The notes beneath the pieces were generated by a model. It did no database searches. It had not been told where the DNA came from and worked only from the letters and a program-made list of their open reading frames with translations. From NCBI GenBank assembly GCA_034769895.1, contig CM068367.1:319423986-319487985 (forward strand): a DNA stretch of 64,000 bases, in the 5' to 3' direction. The stretch is from Magicicada septendecula (Eukaryota; Arthropoda; Insecta; Hemiptera; Cicadidae). This document shows, in pieces, positions 12,164 to 22,204 of this stretch; positions within the stretch are counted from its first letter, which is position 1, and the number at the start of each line of letters is the position of its first letter. The translations under genes were made by a program, and so were the position numbers.

Positions 12164-12968
12164 CTAAGTATGGGCTTCGGTGAATTCTGTCAGTAGTGGC
12201 GAAGTCCAAATTGTAGTGTAGTCCAAATACAGTCCATGTACATATGTAGTAGGCTGTGTGAACGGAGGATTGGTTGCTCAGACAGGGTACTAAGCTTCAT
12301 TCAATACATTTTCGCCACAGATGATTTTGGACAGTGGGCCCTATAATTATATTTCTAATTTTGTCTTCGTCCACATCACTTAATACCCACTTTATCTTTA
12401 TTGGTAACGGTTTAGTGTACCTGACAACAAGTTGAATGCACTCTTTAATTCTCCGTAATACAATCCACATGCATCGTACGAATAAAACGTGAAAAGAAAA
12501 TTGAATTCTGTTTCAATATTAATCTAATTATAGGCCTATATCCACCCACTTTGCTGTATTCTTGTGAGGATGAAGAACAATTAGTCAGGCCGATCAATCC
12601 TCCGGAATGCGTGTCTGTGTCGCGCAGAAGTCTATACTGTCTCCGTTTGGAAACTATATGTAATCATTAAAGAAAACCTAAACATCCACAAGAGGAGATT
12701 CAGGGTAGGTAATTGAAGAACATGGACCAAACCTAGACGGGATCAAAAGACAATTAGTAAAATGTGGTAAATTGATGCTGACTCTACTTTTTCTTCATCC
12801 ATTCAACCTGTATTGGAGGACACATCAGGAATCAGTGCCATGAAAGTATGCCAGATCGATTACAGGCTCAAGAATGACGGGAGGGGATTACACAGAAAAT
12901 TACTGATAAAAAAGCCTGGAAAATACATGTTGGTAAGAAAGTAAACATTAAATTGCAAACAATCTCTA
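12164..12968. other. No gene recognised
   Basis: AT-rich sequence that is the insertion target of the following LTR element. A stretch near 12780-12950 is open over about 50 codons in one frame but has no motif I can name. Confidence 0.55.
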
Positions 12969-12972
12969 ATAT

Positions 12973-13397
12973 TGTAATGTAAAATTACAAGTTACAAGTG
13001 TATTCTTATAGTAGTATTATTGATGTGTGATCTTCAATCACTTCTGCCCCGCGATGGAGCGCCAACTTGTAATGTAAAATTACAAGTTACAAGTGTAAGT
13101 GATGTAGTATCTACGTTCCTGGGGTCTTATTATGTCGAGCCCCACGTTGTTGGATCCTATTGGGTCTAGTTACTGATATTTTGTTTTGGGCTTGTGGCAT
13201 TTTCTTTCTTCATTTTGTATTTAATGTTGATATATTAGTATTCTCTTCTTCATTGTTGGATTTTTTATTAATATATTTGTAGATACACACTTATATACAC
13301 TTAGGTTTATTTATCTAGATATATTTCCATGTTTTTCTCATACTTGACGTTACATTCGTTTACATTATGTAACTACCATATTTTTGGTACTGTTACA
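12973..13397 (-). repeat. 3' LTR of the gag-only element
   Basis: 425 bp, identical to the other LTR except at 13390. It contains an internal duplication: the palindrome-rich segment TGTAATGTAAAATTACAAG occurs at 12973 and again at 13069. Between and beyond these copies lie tracts resembling the 3' end of tRNA-Lys (13047-13064 and 13136-13150). Confidence 0.9.
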
Positions 13398-15344
13398 ATA
13401 TGCCTTCCTATAAGAATTGATTAATTCTGAATTATTATAATATATTTTTCATTGAAGAATTCATCAATTGTTGTACATTCCATGTTGATTCACATGTTTT
13501 TTCCATATATCCCTTCACTTTCTTCTATTTGAATCGTATTTATATCTTCTCTATGTAATCATCTCCCTTGTTTATTTAGTTCCCTAATTCCCTAACATAA
13601 GTTTAGCTGGGGCAGTTTAGAGCGGCTCACTTTGGCTATTCAACTCTACTGGCCATACTAATTTCAATAAATATGGAGGCAAATCATCTCCTTCAATAAT
13701 AATAAATGATTGCTGGCATTACTCTTCAGTCAATTCATCTCAAATCATCAAAATAATAATAGTGGTCGTTCTTCCGACAAATAATAAATATCCTTGGGAT
13801 TAATTCACGCATCTGCGGTTTATACATTGTTATTCTCTCTTTTCTTGATTCAACTTAACTATATTCTTCACATATTATAGGGATAGTTTGTTTTACACTT
13901 CCTCACTGGTATACTCTCATGATTATCTTCGTTAGTATATTATTTTTTCATTCTTCATTATCATTGATTAATCTCTTCATTATGGTTTCACTTTGAATGT
14001 CGTCTCGTCATAGTCTTCATCTCAGGTTTCATTCTTCTAGATATAATTCATAAGTACATTTGTTTTTCTTCTTCTTCATGGTTTGTATTTGGTATTTATA
14101 TTCCATGTGGTATTGGTTTCTTCTCTAGTAATATACATCATAAACAATGTGGTTGTGTGTGGTGGTTTGTCTACATTAATACATTACTTTGGTTTCATTT
14201 TTCCAACTTCTCATTTGTTCCTTCTTCTTTCTTCAATAGTACGGGTAAGATGTTCTTATCTACTTGTTGACGTGGCTCTTGGAATTAACATGTATCATAC
14301 ATATATGCCGTGGATCTAGGGTGTCGGCCTCGTATATTCATACTCTTCTTTTATTAGTACGGGTAGGATGTTATAATTACTGGTTGACATGGCTCTTGGA
14401 ATTCATACGTGCCTAGGATGTAATGTGTCAGTCTCGTATATTCATTTTATTAGTACGGGTAGGATGTTATAATTACTGGTTGACTAGGCTCTTGGAAATA
14501 TCTGTGCCATGGTTGTTGTGTGTCGGCCTCGTATACTCATACTCTTCTTTTATTAGTACGGGTAGGATGTTCTTATTTACTGGTTGACTTGGCTCTTGGA
14601 ATTCATAAGTGCCTAGGATGTAATGCGTCAGTCTCGTATATTCATTTTATTAGTACGGGTAGGATGTTATAATTACTGGTTGACTAGGCTCTTGGAAATA
14701 TCTGTGCCATGGTTGTTGTGTGTCGGCCTCGTATATTCATTTTATTAGTACGTTCATTTTATTAGTACGGGTAAGATGTTATAATTACTGGTTGACTTGG
14801 CTCTTGGAAATTATAGTAGTGCCAAGGATGTAATGCGTCAGTCTCGTATATTCATTTTATTAGTACTTTATTATTAACAACACAATGTTCTGAATCCTTT
14901 ACATTAATTCTCTTGAAGTATGTTTTCTCACATTATAAAGTTACAATATATTCAATGTTCAATACATAATTATACAGTTACTTCTCATTTAATATACACA
15001 CATAATAATTTTCATAATAGTAACACATGCTTTTTTCTTTAGTCAACATCTATTTTTATAATCATAGTTTCATTTTTCACTTTTAAATAACAATAATCTT
15101 CTTAGCCACATTTCATTTTTCATCTTGATATAGTCAATAGTTATATTCATAATTATACCTTCATTTTTCATAACAAATATTTTCATCCTTTACATTATCA
15201 ATAATAAAATAATCCTTATCGCTATCTTTTCACTTTTTTGGTCCCATAATTTAATTTTCAATATATTTTTTCATTGAGGTTTGATTATAGGCATTACTGG
15301 TTATCATAATAGTCAGTCCCATAATTCAGTGTATATTTTACGTT
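13398..15344 (-). other. 3' untranslated interior of the gag-only element
   Basis: About 1.9 kb separates the end of the gag-like ORF from the 3' LTR. It is T-rich on the plus strand (A-rich in the transcript), contains the tandem array at 14225-14872, and shows no pol motif in any frame I read. Next to the LTR the minus strand reads AGGAAGGCATAT, a weak polypurine-tract candidate. Confidence 0.7.
14225..14872 (+). repeat. ~100-120-bp tandem repeats inside the gag-only element
   Basis: Six to seven units each start TTATTAGTACGGGTA(A/G)GATG (about 14230, 14352, 14448, 14550, 14648, 14760) and contain TGGTTGAC, GGCTCTTGGAA and GTCGGCCTCGTATA or GTCAGTCTCGTATA. Alternate units are more alike than neighbours, suggesting a two-unit higher-order duplication. 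Position downstream of the gag-like ORF suggests an RNA-level role or simple slippage; neither is shown. Confidence 0.9.
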
Positions 15345-16340
15345 TTAGCCGTAATCGTCGTTCTCCTCTCTTCTTGTCGATTGGACTTCTTTAGTATCCA
15401 TACTTCCGTCCGTTCTTGACAGGTATCGGGCTATCATCTGGTTCTTCCATTTGAAAGCTATTAGGGCTGAGTCTGCCTTCCATTCTTCTGCCTTCCTTCC
15501 ACCTCTTTCTTCAATACATTTGTTTTCATTGTTCTTCTGGTGGCTGTCATTACTGGTGTTTGATAACTCCCTCAATTTGGTTTGGGTGTCGTCATCTATC
15601 TTTTGATTGGTTACTTCCGTTAATTGACTCCTCTTCTTCCGCAGTTCTCTTATCTCTCGGGCGTATCCTTCAACAATCCGGTCCCATTTCTCTTTGTAGC
15701 CTTCCTTTTTCTTAAAGTATTTTACTCTTCTTTTGGAAATACGTGGTTGAGCTATTCTGTTGGTCATCTTCTTCTTTGTTGTTATATAATCTTCCTCCTT
15801 GTCCATCTCCATGATGCTCCTCCGATACTCCTTCCTGAAGACCCTTTCTTCATGGTTAATAATTGGTAAATTGACCACATTAATCAGACCGTTTCTAGTC
15901 ATTTCAATCAATTCTTTTGTGACTCTTGCCTTCCTTGGGCGTAGGGTTCTTCTTTCTTCTATCTTCACCGCTTCCTCTTCTTGAATTATCTGGATCTTCT
16001 TATTTCCACTATCTCTAGGCTCTGGATTCGTCGGTTCCATGTTTTTATTTTCAGGTACCTCTTCAATCTCCATTTGTTTGTCATTTATTTCCGGGCTGGA
16101 TCGTTCCCTCTGTTCTCTTTCTCTTCTCATTTTTTCTATGGATTTCCTGTTCTCTTCTATGGTTTCATCCAATTTCTTACACAAGTCTTCCCTCAAGGAT
16201 CGGTTGTCTTCTTTCATTGATTGTATATTGTCATCCAGTTTCCTCATTATTCGCTTGAACATTTCCACCATTTGGATCTCTGTTGCTTCTGTTAATCCCG
16301 ACATCTTGATGCGCTGGTAATGTACCTGCTGTCTTCTCAC
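15345..16340 (-). CDS. Gag-like coiled-coil protein of the gag-only element (331 aa)
   Basis: This is the only long ORF of the element, beginning just after the primer-binding site. Two starts are possible: the first Met (16340) or Met-13 (16304, beginning MSGLTEATEIQ); the second gives a more typical Gag N-terminus. The protein is very charged. About residues 20-85 form a predicted coiled coil rich in Lys, Glu and Arg (heptad-like FKRIMRKLDDNIQSMKED). An acidic and Asn-rich middle follows, then a basic region (ISKRRVKYFKKKEGYKEKWD). I see no CCHC knuckle and no capsid major-homology region, so assignment as Gag rests on position and the LTR context. It is intact, consistent with the near-identical LTRs. 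Plus-strand ORFs across 15624-16320 are its antisense shadows. Confidence 0.75.
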   Translation of the reverse strand: MRRQQVHYQRIKMSGLTEATEIQMVEMFKRIMRKLDDNIQSMKEDNRSLREDLCKKLDETIEENRKSIEKMRREREQRERSSPEINDKQMEIEEVPENKNMEPTNPEPRDSGNKKIQIIQEEEAVKIEERRTLRPRKARVTKELIEMTRNGLINVVNLPIINHEERVFRKEYRRSIMEMDKEEDYITTKKKMTNRIAQPRISKRRVKYFKKKEGYKEKWDRIVEGYAREIRELRKKRSQLTEVTNQKIDDDTQTKLRELSNTSNDSHQKNNENKCIEERGGRKAEEWKADSALIAFKWKNQMIARYLSRTDGSMDTKEVQSTRREENDDYG

Positions 16341-16395
16341 GAATTGGGGTGGTTGGGTTACTAGTTATTTTGTAATTTCCCTAAATCGTGCTCAG

Positions 16396-16408
16396 ACGTT
16401 GGGCGCCA
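16396..16408 (-). promoter_or_regulatory. Primer-binding site, tRNA-Lys type
   Basis: The plus strand reads ACGTTGGGCGCCA, so the element strand reads TGGCGCCCAACGT. This matches the 3' end of the tRNA-Lys(CTT) family (known Lys1,2-type primer site) over 13 nt. It lies three bases inside the 5' LTR and fixes element orientation as minus. Confidence 0.85.
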
Positions 16409-16411
16409 ACT

Positions 16412-16836
16412 TGTAATGTAAAATTACAAGTTACAAGTGTATTCTTATAGTAGTATTATTGATGTGTGATCTTCAATCACTTCTGCCCCGCGATGGAGCG
16501 CCAACTTGTAATGTAAAATTACAAGTTACAAGTGTAAGTGATGTAGTATCTACGTTCCTGGGGTCTTATTATGTCGAGCCCCACGTTGTTGGATCCTATT
16601 GGGTCTAGTTACTGATATTTTGTTTTGGGCTTGTGGCATTTTCTTTCTTCATTTTGTATTTAATGTTGATATATTAGTATTCTCTTCTTCATTGTTGGAT
16701 TTTTTATTAATATATTTGTAGATACACACTTATATACACTTAGGTTTATTTATCTAGATATATTTCCATGTTTTTCTCATACTTGACGTTACATTCGTTT
16801 ACATTATGTAACTACCATATTTTTGGTATTGTTACA
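16412..16836 (-). repeat. 5' LTR of the gag-only element
   Basis: 425 bp with the same internal duplication as the other LTR (palindromic segment at 16412 and 16508). The inner edge is followed by the tRNA-Lys primer site; the outer edge is followed by the ATAT duplication. The promoter must lie in this LTR, but I do not see a clear TATA-initiator pair to place it. Confidence 0.9.
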
Positions 16837-16840
16837 ATAT

Positions 16841-18299
16841 GCTAAGCCTATTTTGGAAGAACAAGCACGATTAATTTTAATTAAACCCAGAAGAGAAGGG
16901 CGAGTGTAATTTCCAGAAAGTGGGCCAATTCAGGATGTCAGAAAAAAATGGAAACTGGGTTGTGAAAAACAAAGCGAAAAATAAAATTCGTGGTAGGCTA
17001 CTTCTCGTTAAGACTGTTTATAATTTGTGACCTTTGATTTTTTGTAAAATTATATTTTCCTTAATCAGAATTTTCTGTTTGTATTAGACCTACACTTTAT
17101 TCTATTACACCTGCAGGGTACAAGAAACTGTCATAATGATTAATGGACGGCGCCGTTTTCTTCAAATTGTGTATGGAACACTGTTGTCTTTTAAAGTTTT
17201 CTTCTACCACTGTCTGATTGTGTATATATCGTATGGTTTTTCGTGCATTGTTTAAACAGCTATTCCATATCTCAAAGGGATTCCTTCATACTTGGTGTTT
17301 CAGTGAGTTTAACGGACAACAGTAGGCCTATAGCTTCTAAATACTGTCTAATCAAATCACCATGGGAATACGAGTTGTTTATATTAGTTAGTGTCTACGT
17401 TAATAAAATCATTCTTGACTTTATTTCAGCCGATAAACTCAACGAAATATCTTGACGTGATTTGCATTTCTGGGGTACTATTATCTACTCTATCCGTCCG
17501 TCCGTCCGCGCGCGCCCGTGTGTGTGTTTAGGTAGGTAACTAGGTAAGTGGATGTGAAGTAAAAGTAATTTGTGGAAAATCGAATGTGCACTATGATATA
17601 TAGGAAAGCAGTACCTGGTAGTTCCAATGGAAGGTATTACTAAATACTGCATAGACTACATATCGATATATTATTAACAAACGTTCGCAAATAGTCTTTT
17701 CGATGCTGAGTGCAAAAATATTCTACAAGGCACTTGGAGTTTAGTAAATAGCAGTAATAGGCCTATATTAATAACTTATGTTGTGATGTCATGTTGGTCA
17801 GCGTATATAGATGGAACGTGTCTTGAAGACAATGTAATGGCCATATTCAAGATCTGTTTGCATGAAAACTGAAGATCAAAAACGTTTGATTTCCATAAAC
17901 AATAAATCTTATTGACGACGATTCCAGAACGTCACAAAACATTGGTCCTCGCGCAATCGGAACGTTTCGCAGAAGCTATAGCTTGAATCCCTCACAGATA
18001 AATATATCCGAAGAGTTAGAAATTTCAAACCTGTTATCCATTATGATGTCTGAAATAAAAAAGCTATCAATTGTTAGCGTTTTCAAAGGATGTAATATAA
18101 GCAGTAGGCCTAATAAACGTTTCCTTCAGTCTAAAATAGATACATGAGCGGGGCAAAAAGATAAGAATGCAATAAGAAATATCAATATTAACGAAGAGAA
18201 TAAAGTTCGCCTAATGCGAGACAGCATTCAAGGATTCTGTCAGAAAGTTTAATTTCATATCTAAACAAGATGGGTTAGACTGTGTGAATGACGAGTGAA
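16841..18299. other. No gene recognised
   Basis: AT-rich sequence with TAGGCCTA copies (near 17323, 17758, 18105) and a short TCCG/CG/TG simple tract near 17491-17530. The 70-codon plus ORF at 17243-17455 has no recognisable domain. Confidence 0.55.
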
Positions 18300-19507
18300 G
18301 CGTAATTTAAAGGGCAACAACTTATGAAGCACTAGGGAATATAAAAGTAAGGAGTTTAAAAACTTCGGACGAGGAGATTCGGGACGCAATCCGCAAAGAA
18401 GGGAATGTCTTGATGTATTTGGACTCAGCAGAGAACAGAAGGTTCTAAAGAGTATTCTTAAGTAAAGAGTGGTAGAACGACACTGATAGTAAAGAAAGAC
18501 CGTCGGTCATTCTGGGAAAGGTTCATAACGAACTTGGAGCTGACATTCATAGAAAATGGTCACCACACATTCACAGTTGTACAGCGTCGTAGACTACAAC
18601 ATTTGAACAAAACAGAAAAGGGAATGGCTAATATTAACATAATGTTAAAACAGACGTGAAGAGAACACTACAAATACTGTGGTACGATGAAGCAATGGCA
18701 ATGGTTACAAGTAGATCTTATAAAGAGGGCACAATTAAGAACAACACAAGAAAAGCCTTAATCTGACAGAATCAACAGTGAATTAATAAACACGGTGTAT
18801 AGATACTGAAACTGCGGTTTCTTCATCGGCTTAACTTGTGTTGGAGAACACATCAGATACCAGAGGGAGAAAGGTACGCCGAAATCATATCCATGTTCAA
18901 GAAAGGCGAGAAGCGGAGTACGAAAAAATACCGAGAAACAAGCCTGGTAAATACGGCATACACAAATCGCATGGGCTACGTAAAGTAATAAACGATGAAT
19001 TGCAAAGAAACTCTGATAATATTAATTTGGAAGATCAAACAGGTTCTCGATAAGGTAGATCAACTGTGGACCATGTGTTCGTATTGAAATAGATAACTGA
19101 AAAGATGTCTGAATATAATTTAGAAACACTCCTCTCGTCCGTTGATTCTGCAAAAGCAATCGTTGTTGATTCTGCACAATTACTCGGCAGAGTTGATCGT
19201 AATTGTTGAAGAGAGAAATACCGAAAAACCTATTCCAAAACAGTCAATATTTATACTGAATAACAAAATTTTCCTTGAAACTCGAAAAGAATTGAGTAAT
19301 GAAATACATACAAACACAGGAGTAAAACCTAAGCGAAGATGGAGTCTGTCTTCAACGCTGTTTAATACTTTCCTTACCTTGATTCTTAAGTAGATATGAA
19401 GTATAATTCTTGATCTCATAATCAGTTTATCCACTGCTGTAAAAACATACTTTCTGAGATGTGTAGGTGGACTCCAGGAATCAGAAGTCCACATGCAGAG
19501 GGCCATA
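18300..19507 (+). pseudogene. Decayed LINE endonuclease-RT polyprotein, first part
   Basis: Fragments of a non-LTR reverse transcriptase are readable in shifting frames. FKKGEKR...KYRETSLVNTAY near 18890-18965 corresponds to the 'kkGdrs..YRgIsLlnt.YK' block; VINDELQ...LEDQTGSR near 18985-19050 and GRSTVDHVFVLK near 19050-19090 correspond to the 'edQ.GFR.gRST.d.if.l' block; KMSEYNLETLL near 19104 follows. A degenerate 'LSSTLFN.FL..ILK' block lies near 19345-19390. Many stops and frameshifts make this an old, dead copy. It is interrupted at 19508 by a separate inverted-repeat element and resumes at 20140 with the codons for HMQRAI duplicated. Confidence 0.8.
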
Positions 19508-20154
19508 GGTGTAACTTGGGAGGGGCAAGGGGGGCATTCGCCCCCCCTCCCAATGTTCCGAGTATTATAAAATTTTGTTCCAGTTGTTATAAATAAAAAC
19601 TAACAAATAGTCAAACAGGAGACAGTTTCTTTGCTTGCGAGCACAGTAAGCATTATTTATCAACTGTACCTACTGTTATCAGACGACTAGTTGCCATAAA
19701 TTTATTATTCTTATTTCTTTCGAAGAAACTTGTAAGGGGAATGTTTGATAGATTTGAATGATATAGCCTACGTCAAAATAATATTTCTGTTCGAAAAAAA
19801 ACAAACGCTTGAGACCATTTTGTGACAGTGTGCCTAAGGGAGAGGATGCGTTTACGAAAACTGGGTATAAGAATTGGAAGAACTGAAATTGTTTATGTTT
19901 ATAGGCCTACATTATATTTGTTCTAGGTAAACATAACTGGAAGTACAACTTAAGAAGAAAGGTTTGTTGATCATTAAAAAATGAAATTGTCTCACATTTA
20001 CTAACTAAGAATTATTACTCAACTTTCTAATTTTGTATATAATTATTTTATTTATTTTATTATATGGATGGTCTCACTATACACTTGAATTTATGAAGCT
20101 TTACCCTCCCCCCCCCAAGTTAGGCCCCAAGTTACTCCCATGCAGAGGGCTATA
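19493..20154. mobile_element. 632-bp inverted-repeat element with 15-bp target duplications
   Basis: The element spans 19508-20139. Its ends are inverted: the left reads GGTGTAACTTGGGAGGGG and the reverse complement of the right reads GGGAGTAACTTGGGGCC, followed on both sides by C/G homopolymer blocks. It is flanked by ATGCAGAGGGCCATA (19493-19507) and ATGCAGAGGGCTATA (20140-20154), 14 of 15 identical. The flanking LINE coding frame continues across the pair, confirming insertion. There is no ORF of note inside. The 15-bp duplication is longer than for hAT (8), MULE (9-11), piggyBac or Tc/mariner elements, so the superfamily is unclear. Confidence 0.8.
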
Positions 20155-20720
20155 GACAGATTGATCACTTAGCGTTCCTTATAGCCTATAGCCTAATTTG
20201 AACATTTCAAGAAGGACAACGAAAGTAGACATTCAAAGAGAAGGACTCTATCAGAAGTAAGATGCTAATAACTGATATGCCTCTTGGAAAACTTTTGCAT
20301 TTTCAGTGCCTGGGACGCTATAGCCTATAGCCTAAATACGGAAAGAGAAATAGGCCTAAGTTGTTAGAATTATACTTAATAGAATACAAGCGACTACACT
20401 AACGATCAAGAAAACTCGTTAAAGGAAACAAGAAAAGGCATCTTAACTCGATTGTACAAAGTTATTCTACCGTAAGGAACCCAAGGTATTTTTAAGATGA
20501 GACTCGAGTAGGATGACTGAATAACGTCAGCTATCAGATGCGATTTCTTAGTAACATGACACATCGCACGAGAGAGGTCAGAGTAGGTCTAAGGCATCAA
20601 GATATGGGAGATGACTTGGAAACAAGTTCAGTGATAGGGTTCATAAAAGGATTTAAGAAAAAACGGAAGGTACACGTAGAAACAAGAGGAGTTTACCTAA
20701 AGAAGTAGGCCTACTAGATT
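20155..20720 (+). pseudogene. Decayed LINE endonuclease-RT polyprotein, second part
   Basis: This is the continuation of the LINE after the insertion. Traces of the C-terminal region can be read: LYKVI-like near 20454, SYQMRFLSNMTHRTREVRVGL near 20528-20596 (matching the 'aAEMRFLRr..g.TRrD.vRn' pattern of LINE C-termini) and a basic K-rich end near 20655-20710. Frames change repeatedly. Homology fades near 20720; no poly-A or simple tail is visible. Confidence 0.7.
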
Positions 20721-22075
20721 ATAGGCTACTAGATACGAAAGTCGTTAGTAGGCTCCGGAAAAGATAAGAGTGACCGAATGGGGAACCTATGGAACCGAAA
20801 CGAGCTTATAGCCTAAACACGGAAGAAACAGAAGAATAAAAAGAAGAAGAAAAGAAGAAGGAGAAGACAAGAAAAAAGTGTGTATCAACTGGCCCTATAG
20901 GCCCATAAGAACGTTGGTTGGTTGATACGAAAGTTGTTTGTTGAATTGCCTGATAAACATCAACAACACAGTATTGTTTGGTTCCAAAATATGTTAAGAA
21001 AAGATAAATGAATAATAATGTGACTTTAAAAATTGCAACCGCTGTAAAACTAATTAAAATCAAACATATTAACGTTAGCTATTTTATTATTCTGAACAGA
21101 TAGGCCTACATAAGAGTCAGGAAAAGTAACCGGACTGAAAGTTATAAAGATTGCCACAAGGTTTAGCCTATTTCTGTTAACGTACGTGTGAGACTTCAAC
21201 ATTGTTAAGAAAATTTAAGTAAGTTAATAGAACTACCGTTGAAAATGATGTCTGATAACAGTGAAGTCAGGACAGTCTAACAGTTTGAGTGCGGTAGCGA
21301 CAACATAAGGCGAATTATCGATGGACTGCATACCAATGTAGAACTTCGAGAGAAGAAAATGTAGTTTTCCATTTCCATCTGTGTAATGTGTAGTGAAAGT
21401 TAATGCAGTTTGTTTCTTTCCTTGGCATAAGTTTTACTTATGTTATATCTGGAAAAATATTTATATTATTTTAATTGGAAAGTTTTTTGTTCATTAATAA
21501 CTATATAACTATAGGTATAATTATTTTTATGAAGTTAAATTAGATAAAAAAATATATCAAACTTAGCCGCAAAACATGTTTTCTTTGCATATCTTTTAGA
21601 ATCAGAGTCCATACTGAAAGCCAGATGAGTAATACTGACCATAAGTTCTATAGGCCTATCCCCCAGCGTTACGCAGCGTCAGTTAGACGCCCTTCCGGTT
21701 TGGCTCAGGAAATGGTGCGTGGCGATCTGCTTTACGCACAAGACAAGGCTGCTTTTCCGGTGCCCTATCCATCTCCCTAGAAGGGAGACCTCTCGCCTGA
21801 TATGAGAGGACGAAACAGGCTATCTTGGCGTCCACCTCGACCGGCTCCTGTGATTCAACGCCCAATCGACCGAAACCCTCAAGCTATTTGTTATTCCATA
21901 GTCTGTAGTAGCCTACGCGGCATTTGCTCGATGGCCTCTTTTATCGATCACCATCGTTAAGTAAAGCTGAGATTCCAGTCCCGAATTCTACGTTTCTCGC
22001 CTGTGCCTCCATGGTCCGTCAAACATGATGTAACTCGAAAGGAACCGTAACATTTGCGGACCTCTCCTACAACAG
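20721..22075. other. No gene recognised; GC-richer stretch near 21660-21960
   Basis: Mostly AT-rich with TAGGCCTA copies (20704, 21100, 21649). From about 21660 to 21960 base composition rises toward 50% GC without a motif I recognise. A 60-codon minus ORF (21683-21865) lies there. It may belong to the same locus as the candidate exon that follows, but nothing proves it. Confidence 0.45.
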
Positions 22076-22204
22076 ATACCAACTGTTTCTGATCCAGCAG
22101 TCGCCTCATCTGACTCGGACGCAGCAACATTAGTCACGAGTGCAAAGACGCTCGGTGACATTTCGGAGAGTATCGTGATTAGAAAGAGCATTCGAATCCT
22201 ACAG
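22076..22204 (+). CDS. Candidate host-gene exon (43 codons), unknown protein
   Basis: A 129-nt segment is bounded by a good acceptor (pyrimidine-rich ACCTCTCCTACAACAG before 22076) and a consensus donor (CAG|GTAAGT at 22202-22210). It is open in one frame for exactly 43 codons with no stop, starting IPTVSDPAVASSDSD and ending RKSIRILQ. It is symmetric (length divisible by three) and has higher GC than its surroundings. The opposite strand is also open over much of the stretch, so openness alone is weak evidence. I do not recognise the protein family, and no second exon could be linked to it. This is the best candidate for host coding sequence in the window. Confidence 0.35.

Larger units (their letters stand above)
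12969..16840 (-). mobile_element. Young gag-only, non-autonomous LTR retrotransposon
   Basis: Two direct repeats of 425 bp (12973-13397 and 16412-16836) bound a ~3.0-kb interior. They begin TGTAATG and end GTTACA and are flanked by the 4-bp duplication ATAT (12969-12972 and 16837-16840). I see one difference between them (C at 13390, T at 16829), so insertion is recent. Transcription runs on the minus strand: the primer-binding site lies just inside the right-hand (5') LTR and the only sizeable ORF follows it. There is no protease, reverse transcriptase, RNase H or integrase motif, so mobility would need proteins from another element. The size and single ORF match the gag-only (TR-GAG-like) category. 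The six bases GCATAT precede the LTR at both the outer 5' edge and the inner 3' edge, so the exact boundary could shift by a few bases. Confidence 0.88.

Noticed and set aside
15624..16320. Several plus-strand ORFs with Ser/Phe/Leu-rich translations
   Set aside because: All lie antisense to the intact 331-codon gag-like ORF of the minus-strand LTR element.
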